Below are positions 1-5,460 of a stretch of DNA of 12,217 nucleotides, piece after piece. The stretch covers positions 1-12,217 of the forward strand of contig JAKADD010000029.1 in assembly GCA_021820825.1 (NCBI GenBank). The letters run 5' to 3'. The DNA comes from Bacillota bacterium (GTDB lineage: Bacteria > Bacillota > Bacilli > Alicyclobacillales > SLC66). Within the stretch, counting starts at the first letter, position 1. Every line of letters begins with the position of its first letter. Made by a program: the position numbers and the translations under genes. Below the pieces are notes generated by a model that saw nothing but the letters and a program-made list of their open reading frames with translations, had not been told where the DNA came from and did no database searches.

Positions 1-579
1 TTTGTTCCCGCAGATCATGAGCTTCTGGGGTTCGTCGATGATGATTTGGGCATCGAGGTTGTGGAACAGATTCTCAGCCCCAAAACGAACTTTGCCCACG
101 ATGCGGCCAGGACGTTCGATGACCTGAAGGATTTTCTCGCGCGGGCGCGCTTTCCCTCGCACGGGTTGATCGTCAGGCCGAACTCCGGACTGCAACCGGA
201 ACTCTTGTTTAAGGGGATTACGAAGTTCGCAGCGCTGAAAGAAGCCTTGGCGCGCTGCGCCTCCGCCTCGGAAGATGGCCTGGCGCATGTGGAGACGGAC
301 ATGCGCGCACATATGAATCCGACCAGACGGCTGGTGCTTCGTGAGGTCGCGCTGGGACTCGGTCGCCGACTTGCAACCCTCTGCCCGGAATGCCGGGCGC
401 CGGGGTGGGGGTTGGTTGACGTGGTCAGGGGTCTGCCGTGCGAATGGTGCGGCGGCGAAACGGAACTGATGCGCGCCGAGATTCATGGCTGTCCGCGTTG
501 TGAGTACCGCGAAACTGGCCCCCGGAGCGACGGTCTGCGTGTCGCTCCTCCCGGAAATTGCTCCTGGTGCAATCCATAG
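1..579 (+). CDS. DUF6671-type Cys-rich protein, 3' part (N-terminus outside window)
   Basis: The reading frame is open from the first base to a TAG at 577-579, so about 192 residues of a longer protein are present; there is no start signal and the internal TTG at 46 is not a credible start. The middle part contains VETDMRAHMNPTR, followed by four CxxC pairs (CPEC, CEWC, CPRC, CSWC) and the ending CNP. This arrangement, with PGWG after the first pair and GLPC at the second, matches the C-terminal half of DUF6671 proteins as I remember the family (usually about 290 residues). The paired cysteines look like two zinc ribbons, which is inference. No function is known to me. Family assignment is fairly secure; role is unknown. 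The next gene, folC, starts about 170 bases downstream and need not be related. Confidence 0.8.
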   Translation, partial: FVPADHELLGFVDDDLGIEVVEQILSPKTNFAHDAARTFDDLKDFLARARFPSHGLIVRPNSGLQPELLFKGITKFAALKEALARCASASEDGLAHVETDMRAHMNPTRRLVLREVALGLGRRLATLCPECRAPGWGLVDVVRGLPCEWCGGETELMRAEIHGCPRCEYRETGPRSDGLRVAPPGNCSWCNP

Positions 580-596
580 GTGTGCGCGTCCAGCGA

Positions 597-622
597 CAAG
601 CTGCACCAGCATGTGCAGCTTG
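597..622. repeat. Perfect 10-bp inverted repeat with a third partner copy, upstream of folC
   Basis: CAAGCTGCAC (597-606) and GTGCAGCTTG (613-622) are perfectly complementary around the 6-base loop CAGCAT. GCAGCTTG occurs again at 639-646 and could pair with the first arm instead. No T-run follows, so it is not a standard intrinsic terminator. It may be a terminator-like or attenuator-like structure between the DUF6671 gene and folC. The region also reads as a 23-codon frame from GTG 580 to TAG 651, which I do not regard as a gene. Confidence 0.5.
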
Positions 623-749
623 AGCAGTTGAGCAACGAGCAGCTTGTGTAGCAGAATCGTTCGCTGCGCGGATCGGCCTTTTTGCCAGATGCTAGTTCTG
701 CCGGATGCCAACTCTGTCGGATGGAGATCGGCGTTTGGAACCTGGAACC

Positions 750-2069
750 ATGAAGAAGAGGGGGGAAACAGCGACGACTTATAGGGAAGCTGTCACCTAT
801 CTGCGTTCGTTGCGCCGTTTCGGTATCCGACCTGGGCTGGAGCGCACGGTCGAGTTGTTGCGCCGTCTGGGGAACCCGCATCAAGCAAATTTTCACGTCT
901 TCCACATCACAGGAACCAACGGCAAGGGTTCAGTGAGCAGCATGATTGAGGCGGTACTGCGGGCGGGCGGCTACAAGACCGGTCTGTATACCTCACCGGC
1001 GCTGGAACTCTTTCGTGAGCGCATTCAGGTGGAGGGGCGGCCCATTTCCGAATCTGCCGTGGCTCGACTGGTCGAGCGGGTCAAACAGGCGGTTGAGGAG
1101 ATGGCTGTCGAAGGCTTCGAACAGCCGACGGAATTTGAGGTGACGACGGCTCTGGCCTTCCTGCACTACGCCGAAGAGAGTGTCGATGCGCTGGTATTGG
1201 AAGTGGGCATGGGCGGTCGCTACGACGCGACAAACGTGGTGGAACGCCCGTTGGTGACAGTCGTCACCAACGTGTCGCTGGATCACACGGACGTGCTGGG
1301 CCGAACCGTTGAGCAGATTGCCTGGAATAAGGCCGGAATCATCAAGCCGGGTGTTCCCTGTATCACGGGCGCGTCGGACGAGGCGCAGCGCGTCCTGCGC
1401 CAGGAGGCGCAGGAGACGGGCGTGCCGCTCATCGACGCCCGGTCCGCCGTACTCACCCATTCCGCTTCCTTGCACGGGCAACGGGTTGACCTGCGGGTGG
1501 CGGGAACGGCGTATCAAGGTCTGGAGTTGTCTCTGCTCGGCCGCCATCAGGCGCAAAACGCGACTGTGGTTCTGGAGACCCTGGAGGCGGCGCGTCGGCA
1601 GGGGCTGCCGCTCTCCGATGAGGCTATCAGGGAGGGGTTGCGCAGTGCCAGATGGCCAGGGCGCTTCGAGGTATGGGATGCCGATGCGTCTGTTCCTGTG
1701 GTGCTGGATTGCGCTCACAACGAAGCCAGTATGGCGGCCCTGGCGGCAACCTTGAGTGAGTATTTTCCAGGGCGCAAGGCGGTGGTTGTGTTGGGGATGT
1801 TGGCGGACAAAGAGGTCGATCAATCCATCCGGCAGCTCTTGCCGCATATGCGCGCCGCTGTGGTGACCACGCCCAGGAATGCCCGCGCCCTGGATGCCGT
1901 TTGTCTGGCGGCGAAACTTCCACAGACCCTGGCGGCCGTTGTCGAACCGGAACTGGAGAAGGCGCTCGCAGAGGCCCGTCGGATGCTGCGGGCAGGGGAA
2001 CTGCTGCTCATCACCGGGTCGTGTTACGTGGTAGGACCGCTGCGTAGGACGCTGGCGGGCCGTCCGTGA
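750..2069 (+). CDS. folC: Bifunctional folylpolyglutamate synthase / dihydrofolate synthase
   Basis: Mur-ligase-family enzyme of 439 residues. It adds glutamate to dihydropteroate and to reduced folates with ATP, in the cytoplasm. Visible motifs are the N-terminal YREAVTYLRSL and GIRPGLER, the P-loop GTNGKGS at residues 55-61, YTSPALELFRERI, EVGMGGRYDATNVV, TNVSLDHTDVLG, a WNKAGIIKPG stretch holding the family's conserved lysine, and DCAHNEASM in the place of the usual DGAHNP (Gly to Cys). The length is normal. The start is uncertain. ATG 750 has only a weak GGAA nine bases upstream; TTG 735 has GGAG (723-726) at 8 bases and would add five residues; ATG 705 has no visible ribosome binding site. 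Homology begins shortly after residue 10 in any case. There is a gap of about 40 bases to the next gene, which has its own strong ribosome binding site. Confidence 0.95.
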   Translation: MKKRGETATTYREAVTYLRSLRRFGIRPGLERTVELLRRLGNPHQANFHVFHITGTNGKGSVSSMIEAVLRAGGYKTGLYTSPALELFRERIQVEGRPISESAVARLVERVKQAVEEMAVEGFEQPTEFEVTTALAFLHYAEESVDALVLEVGMGGRYDATNVVERPLVTVVTNVSLDHTDVLGRTVEQIAWNKAGIIKPGVPCITGASDEAQRVLRQEAQETGVPLIDARSAVLTHSASLHGQRVDLRVAGTAYQGLELSLLGRHQAQNATVVLETLEAARRQGLPLSDEAIREGLRSARWPGRFEVWDADASVPVVLDCAHNEASMAALAATLSEYFPGRKAVVVLGMLADKEVDQSIRQLLPHMRAAVVTTPRNARALDAVCLAAKLPQTLAAVVEPELEKALAEARRMLRAGELLLITGSCYVVGPLRRTLAGRP

Positions 2070-2111
2070 ACGGAATCTGCGTGATGGCACACGAGAGAAG
2101 AGGAGGAGGGG

Positions 2112-2681
2112 ATGATGACGATGAGTGCACACAGCGCGAACGGGATTGCGGGGATCGGGAATGACCGCAAGGAAGCATCGCTCAATTCGAACCTCGACGG
2201 TTGCGAGGCGCTCATAATCGGAGGGGTTTGGCCGGACAAGGAGCAGGCGGTGGAACTGGGCTTGGGTTGTCCTGGAACAGGACTGTGGTTTCGCTGTGAA
2301 GGGGCGCTGTTGTGGGATCCATACGGGTCTCTGATGCGCAGTGTCTTGATGATTGTCCATCGCTGTCCTTCCCTTCGGGATATCTATGTGGTGGCAGAAG
2401 CGGGTCCTTCCGGGTCGAAAGAAGGCGCTCCAGCGGGGAGCAGTTCCATCGTACTGGGTGCAGGAGTGCCAACGGATATCATGAGAACGCTGAACTATCT
2501 GCTTCGTCATGTTCATGGCGTGGATCCAGAGTTATGGTTGGGAGTCTGTTCGGTTCCTGAGTCGGCGGTATTGAACTCGGTGCGTCTGCTGAGGGAACAT
2601 CCTCTGCTGCCGGAATCCATTCGAGTTCAGGGATTTCTGATCGAGGAGATGGGTACACGGGTATTGCCGCTTCATGCCTGA
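2112..2681 (+). CDS. Beta-carbonic-anhydrase-fold protein lacking the zinc ligands
   Basis: 189 residues behind AGGAGG at 2101-2106; ATG 2112 (5-base spacing) or ATG 2115 (8 bases) are both possible. The sequence follows small beta-carbonic anhydrases of the Bacillus YvdA type. LIIGGVWPD (about 35-42) aligns with the usual strand carrying CxDxR. LGLGCPG plus EGALLWDPYGSLMRSVLM (49-80) aligns with the RNAG/DPxGSxMRS segment. DIYVVAEAGPSG (90-101) sits where GHxxCG should be. The end, REHPLLPESIRVQGFLIEE, matches the typical C-terminal NHPLxPxxVxVHGxxI. All four metal ligands (Cys, Asp, His, Cys) are therefore replaced, so hydration of CO2 by the normal mechanism is not expected. Possible roles are binding or regulatory; this is inference. 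The fold assignment rests on remembered alignment, not a search. Its neighbours are a zinc-ribbon microprotein and isocitrate dehydrogenase on the same strand. Confidence 0.75.
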   Translation: MMTMSAHSANGIAGIGNDRKEASLNSNLDGCEALIIGGVWPDKEQAVELGLGCPGTGLWFRCEGALLWDPYGSLMRSVLMIVHRCPSLRDIYVVAEAGPSGSKEGAPAGSSSIVLGAGVPTDIMRTLNYLLRHVHGVDPELWLGVCSVPESAVLNSVRLLREHPLLPESIRVQGFLIEEMGTRVLPLHA

Positions 2682-2698
2682 CGAATCGAAGACCTCAA

Positions 2699-2791
2699 AT
2701 GCAACAGGAGTCTTGCCGCAAGTGCGGCGGAATCGGTTACGTGATCTGTCCTACGTGCGGAGGCAGCAGGTTTTTGGAACAGAGTGAGTAA
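2699..2791 (+). CDS. 30-residue zinc-ribbon microprotein
   Basis: ATG 2699 to TAA 2789-2791, 30 codons. The product carries two Cys pairs, CRKC at residues 6-9 and CPTC at 17-20, each followed by GG: CRKCGGIGYVICPTCGG. This CxxCGGxGxx..CPxCGG pattern is the one seen in DnaJ-type zinc fingers and small rubredoxin-like knuckles, so one zinc ion could be bound by the four cysteines. The gene lies 17 bases after the stop of the carbonic-anhydrase-like gene and 32 bases before the isocitrate dehydrogenase start, so co-transcription is likely. There is only a poor ribosome binding site (GAAGA), so translation may be coupled to the upstream gene. It is too short for ordinary gene callers. Coding nature is inferred from the motif; the other reading frame over this stretch, from ATG 2674, shows no recognisable motif. 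Confidence 0.6.
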   Translation: MQQESCRKCGGIGYVICPTCGGSRFLEQSE

Positions 2792-2810
2792 ATCAGTGAG
2801 TCAACAGAAT

Positions 2811-2814
2811 GGAG
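2811..2814 (+). promoter_or_regulatory. Ribosome binding site that fixes the icd start
   Basis: GGAG lies 9 bases before ATG 2824. It falls inside the longer frame starting at ATG 2809, which itself has no ribosome binding site, so ATG 2824 is preferred. Confidence 0.6.
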
Positions 2815-2823
2815 AATGTGACC

Positions 2824-4269
2824 ATGATACAACGAACCCCTATCGCCGTTGCCCACGGAGACGGCATCGGGCCAGAAATTATGGAGGCCACGCTGAACAT
2901 CATTCAGGCAGCCGGGGCCAATATCGAGATCGAGACGGTTGAAATCGGCGAAAAGGTGTATCTGCGCGGCGTCGAAACCGGAATGGAGCCTGGTGCGTGG
3001 AATACCTTGCGGCGGACCAAGGTGTTTCTCAAGGCGCCCATTACGACACCCCAGGGCGGGGGCTACAAGAGCCTGAACGTTACGATTCGCAAGGCGTTGG
3101 GACTGTACGCCAACGTCCGCCCGAGCGTGTCCTACCATCCGTTTGTCCGTACCAAGCACCCGGTCATGGACGTGGTCATCGTCCGCGAAAACGAGGAGGA
3201 CCTGTACGCGGGAATTGAGCATCGGCAAACGGATCAGGTGTACCAGTGCCTGAAGCTCATCACGCGTCCGGGATCGGAAAAGATCATCCGCTACGCGTTC
3301 GAATACGCGCGCGCCAACAACCGTAAAAAGGTGACCTGTTTTGTCAAGGACAACATCATGAAGCTCACCGACGGGCTGTTCCACAAGGTATTCGACGAGA
3401 TTGCCGCAGAATACCCGGACATTGAAAACGAAACGTGGATTGTCGATATCGGCGCAGCGAAGCTGGCGGATACACCAGAAAACTTCGATGTCATCGTCAT
3501 GCCGAACCTGTACGGCGATGTGCTGTCCGACGTGGCGGCGCAGATTGCCGGGTCGGTGGGGCTGGCGGGGTCGGCCAATATCGGGGAGCAGAGCGCGATG
3601 TTCGAGGCCATTCACGGCTCGGCGCCGCGGCGCGCAGGGCAAAATCTCGCGAATCCGTCGGGGTTGTTGCTCGCGGCGGTCATGATGCTGGTCCATATCG
3701 GCCAATCCGAGGTCGCCACGCGGGTGCACAACGCTTGGTTGAAGACGATGGAGGACGGCGTTCATACGTACGACATTTTCAAAGAAGGGGTCAGTCGGCA
3801 GAAGGTCGGCACAACCGAGTTCGCCGCTGCGGTCATCCATCGTTTGGAGGAAGCGCCCAAAGTGCTCAAGCCCGTCTCGTATAAGGCGGCACAGTCCATG
3901 TCGCTGTGGCGAAAGAATGCGCATCACAAAAAGGCGGAAAAACGCCTCGTGGGCGTCGATGTGTTTCTGGATTGGGAGCAGGGTTCTCCAAATGACCTTG
4001 GCAGCGCGCTCAGTCAGGTAGCGGTGGGCCCCTTGCAATTGCGGGTCATCACGAACCGGGGCGTAAAGGTCTGGCCGGACGGATTGCCAGAGACATTCTG
4101 CACGGATCACTGGCGGTGCCGGTTTCTGGGCAAGGAGGGGGAAGCCGTGGCGCCCGGACAGGTGGTGGAACTGCTTAAGCGAGTAACGGAGGCGGGGTTT
4201 GACAACATCAAGACGGAGAACCTCTATTTCTTTGACGGAGCGCCGGGATTTTCGGCGGTGCACGGGTAA
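2824..4269 (+). CDS. icd: Isocitrate dehydrogenase, Thermus-type with C-terminal extension (probably NADP-dependent)
   Basis: 481 residues from ATG 2824. Catalyses oxidative decarboxylation of isocitrate to 2-oxoglutarate in the TCA cycle. Domains: the beta-decarboxylating dehydrogenase core, about 5-345, then an extension, about 374-481, beginning RLVGVDVFLDW and ending DGAPGFSAVHG. This matches the Thermus thermophilus enzyme rather than the shorter E. coli one. Substrate residues S83, N85, R89 and R99 (motif SLNVTIRKALGLYANVR), R121 in VRENEEDLYAG and K175 are visible, as is the signature NLYGDVLSD with metal-binding D232 and D236. At the cofactor-discriminating site the sequence is HGSAPRRAG (R269, R270), where NADP enzymes have KY and NAD enzymes of the superfamily have Asp plus a hydrophobic residue. 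Two arginines suggest NADP, which is inference. There is no visible terminator before the murE remnant 69 bases downstream. Confidence 0.95.
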   Translation: MIQRTPIAVAHGDGIGPEIMEATLNIIQAAGANIEIETVEIGEKVYLRGVETGMEPGAWNTLRRTKVFLKAPITTPQGGGYKSLNVTIRKALGLYANVRPSVSYHPFVRTKHPVMDVVIVRENEEDLYAGIEHRQTDQVYQCLKLITRPGSEKIIRYAFEYARANNRKKVTCFVKDNIMKLTDGLFHKVFDEIAAEYPDIENETWIVDIGAAKLADTPENFDVIVMPNLYGDVLSDVAAQIAGSVGLAGSANIGEQSAMFEAIHGSAPRRAGQNLANPSGLLLAAVMMLVHIGQSEVATRVHNAWLKTMEDGVHTYDIFKEGVSRQKVGTTEFAAAVIHRLEEAPKVLKPVSYKAAQSMSLWRKNAHHKKAEKRLVGVDVFLDWEQGSPNDLGSALSQVAVGPLQLRVITNRGVKVWPDGLPETFCTDHWRCRFLGKEGEAVAPGQVVELLKRVTEAGFDNIKTENLYFFDGAPGFSAVHG

Positions 4270-4325
4270 ATATTCGGGGTCTACGGGCGTCATGGACTGA
4301 GGCGGGAGGATCTCAGATTGTGGAC

Positions 4326-4331
4326 GGGAGG
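4326..4331 (+). promoter_or_regulatory. Strong ribosome binding site in front of the murE remnant
   Basis: GGGAGG lies 7 bases before ATG 4339. It selects this start over TTG 4318 and implies that the truncated frame could still be translated. Confidence 0.6.
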
Positions 4332-4338
4332 CGATTTG

Positions 4339-4620
4339 ATGAGACTTTCGCATGTAGTGCAACCCCTCGTGAAGTATCGCCGAATCGGTTCGGAAGATCC
4401 GGAGATTATGTATCTCACGGCGGATTCACGTCAGGTCCGGTCCGGGTCGCTCTTTGTCGCGATCCGGGGGTGCACGGTTGACGGCCATGCGTTTGCTGAG
4501 GACGCGGCTTGCCGAACAGGGGGAAGAGTACACGCCAATAAGAACGCCCAATCTCAAGCGTTCTCCACTCGCAGGTGTGAGAAAAAGGTCAGACAAACAA
4601 CGGGTAAAGTCTACATTTGA
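4339..4620 (+). pseudogene. murE: Truncated murE, N-terminal fragment only
   Basis: 93 codons from ATG 4339 to TGA 4618-4620. Residues 1-57 read as the N-terminal domain of UDP-MurNAc-tripeptide synthetase: LSHVVQPL, then TADSRQVRSGSLFVAIRG and DGHAFAEDA, all characteristic positions. The P-loop, central ATPase and C-terminal domains that make up the other roughly 430 residues are absent. After about base 4510 neither this frame nor the others continue the family; residues 58-93 (ACRTGG onward) look unrelated. The frame's stop lies inside the 3' end of the convergent gntR gene, with a 10-base overlap. The intact murE must be elsewhere in the genome, because the function is essential (inference). 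This is most simply the leftover of a second murE copy cut by a rearrangement. A translated regulatory stub cannot be excluded because the ribosome binding site is intact. Confidence 0.8.
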
Positions 4621-5321
4621 TCATCAAATGAGGCAACTGTTGATACCACTGCGGCAACCTTGTCCAGGTGATGGGACATGATATCAGTCGCGGTCTGGCG
4701 GTCACGCTCCTCGATGGCTTGAACCATGTGCCGATGTTCCTCAAACAACCGCGCCGCCGACTCGCGTTCACTGTACATCCACAGTTTGCGGGTCTCGCGG
4801 ATGGTCCGTATCATGGCGCCAGAAATGTTTTCCATCATCTTTTCTAGCAGTGGATTTTGCGTGGCGCGACCGATGGCCAGGTGAAGGTTCACATCGTATA
4901 CCTGGCTTACCTCTTCATTTCCCATCGAGTGTTGCATTTGCTGAATCACCAAACCCAATTCGTTTATGTTCTCCTGGGTTCGAAATTGTGTCGCCAAACC
5001 GATGCAGCCGACTTCCACAATCTTGCGGACCTGCAGAAACTGCAACAGTTCTGTTGCGCTGGTCAGAGACGGACTCTGCGCAAGTTCCAGGCCGTGCACT
5101 TTTTTGTCAGTCACGTAGGTGCCGTCGCCCTGCACGGATTCAATCATGCCCCTGGCCTTCAGCAGGCTGAGAGCTTCCCGTATGGTTGACCTGCCAACGC
5201 GGTACTGCTTGGCCAGGTTCTCAATCGGTTCGAGTTTGTTCCCCGGCTTAATGACGCCGGAGGCAATCATCTGAATCAGTTCGTCCGCGACAATCTCATA
5301 GTTTTTCCGGTTCAGCCCCAT
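4611..5321 (-). CDS. GntR-family transcriptional regulator, FadR subfamily (FCD domain), likely regulator of glcDF
   Basis: 236 residues. Residues 8-70 form the winged helix-turn-helix, with LAKQYRVGRSTIREALSLL as helix-turn-helix and GDGTYV as the wing. Residues about 90-225 form the all-helical FCD ligand domain; D143, H147, H196 and H218 fit the metal-binding set DxxxH...H...H of this subfamily. FadR-subfamily members such as LldR, GlcC and PdhR sense hydroxy- and oxo-acids. Being divergent from glcD, this one probably responds to glycolate or lactate, which is inference. The start is set at ATG 5321 because GGAGG (5331-5327 on this strand) lies 5 bases upstream; the alternative ATG 5336 would place that site inside the gene. 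A 24-codon upstream frame overlaps the start. The 3' end overlaps the murE remnant. Confidence 0.92.
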   Translation of the reverse strand: MGLNRKNYEIVADELIQMIASGVIKPGNKLEPIENLAKQYRVGRSTIREALSLLKARGMIESVQGDGTYVTDKKVHGLELAQSPSLTSATELLQFLQVRKIVEVGCIGLATQFRTQENINELGLVIQQMQHSMGNEEVSQVYDVNLHLAIGRATQNPLLEKMMENISGAMIRTIRETRKLWMYSERESAARLFEEHRHMVQAIEERDRQTATDIMSHHLDKVAAVVSTVASFDDQM

Positions 5322-5370
5322 GTTGGCCTCCAACATTCTGTAGACAGCATCTTATTGTTATTCTACTCAT
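5296..5370 (-). CDS. Possible 24-residue leader peptide upstream of and overlapping gntR
   Basis: On the minus strand AAGGAG (5381-5376) stands 5 bases before ATG 5370, a better ribosome binding site than most in the window. The frame runs 24 codons to TGA, 26 bases past the gntR start and in a different frame. The product begins MSRITIRCCLQN and shows no known motif. Its arrangement would allow translational coupling to or interference with gntR. No comparative support is available here. Confidence 0.3.
   Translation of the reverse strand: MSRITIRCCLQNVGGQHGAEPEKL
5327..5331 (-). promoter_or_regulatory. Ribosome binding site that fixes the gntR start
   Basis: GGAGG on the minus strand, 5 bases before ATG 5321. 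It rules in favour of a protein beginning MGLNRKNYE rather than the longer frame from 5336. Confidence 0.65.
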
Positions 5371-5380
5371 TTTTACTCCT

Positions 5381-5391
5381 TCGTGGTACAG
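5381..5391. promoter_or_regulatory. Candidate GntR/FadR-type operator in the gntR-glcD intergenic region
   Basis: TCGTGGTACAG fits the FadR-subfamily core TNGTNNNACNA in all but its last defined base. It lies between the divergent genes, next to the ribosome binding site of the putative leader frame and close to the AT palindrome. Its position suits autoregulation plus control of glcD. Short motif; weak evidence alone. Confidence 0.3.
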
Positions 5392-5394
5392 TGA

Positions 5395-5404
5395 GAATAT
5401 ATTC
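5395..5404. promoter_or_regulatory. AT-rich palindrome, possible shared -10 box of divergent promoters
   Basis: GAATATATTC is a perfect palindrome, so TATATT (one change from TATAAT) reads on both strands: 5398-5403 on + and 5401-5396 on -. The resulting starts would be about 40 bases before glcD and about 20 bases before the leader frame of gntR. No convincing -35 box is seen on either side, so an activator may be needed. Speculative. Confidence 0.3.
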
Positions 5405-5442
5405 ATCTGACGACCTGATTTATTTTGCCGTGGGAGGCGACA

Positions 5443-5460
5443 ATGCTTCATGCTGACTGA
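5443..5460 (+). other. Five-codon mini-frame overlapping the glcD start
   Basis: GGGAGG at 5432-5437 is 5 bases from ATG 5443 but 12 bases from the glcD start at 5450. ATG 5443 opens only Met-Leu-His-Ala-Asp before TGA at 5458-5460. Ribosomes may start here and re-initiate at glcD, or simply tolerate the long spacing. No in-frame alternative start for glcD exists just upstream. Confidence 0.35.

Noticed and set aside
580..651. 23-codon frame (GTG 580 to TAG 651) directly after the DUF6671 stop
   Set aside because: No ribosome binding site, and the upstream family normally ends at CNP; the leucine- and glutamine-rich look comes from the inverted and direct repeats there.
993..2516. 507-codon open frame on the minus strand
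   Set aside because: It lies entirely opposite folC and the carbonic-anhydrase-like gene, has low-complexity His/Arg/Pro-rich composition and no recognisable motif; typical mirror frame of GC-rich coding sequence.
2674..2780. Overlapping frame from ATG 2674 across the zinc-ribbon gene
   Set aside because: No ribosome binding site beyond the upstream gene's own sequence and no motif, whereas the other frame has two well-spaced CxxC pairs.
4296..4317. CTGAG/CTCAG inverted repeat after icd
   Set aside because: Only 5 bp with no T-run; too weak to call a terminator.
2737..4362. 541-codon open frame on the minus strand
   Set aside because: It is antisense to the whole icd gene, which has every expected catalytic residue; the antisense product shows only Arg/His-rich sequence without motifs.
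4613..4630. Inverted repeat CATTTGAT-C-ATCAAATG near the end of gntR
   Set aside because: It falls within the last gntR codons, lacks a T-run and is AT-rich; most likely chance, so not called as a bidirectional terminator.
4454..4681. Frame shifted by one from the murE remnant, possibly its continuation
   Set aside because: Its residues after the junction do not resemble the MurE P-loop region or any later part, so it is not a simple frameshift.
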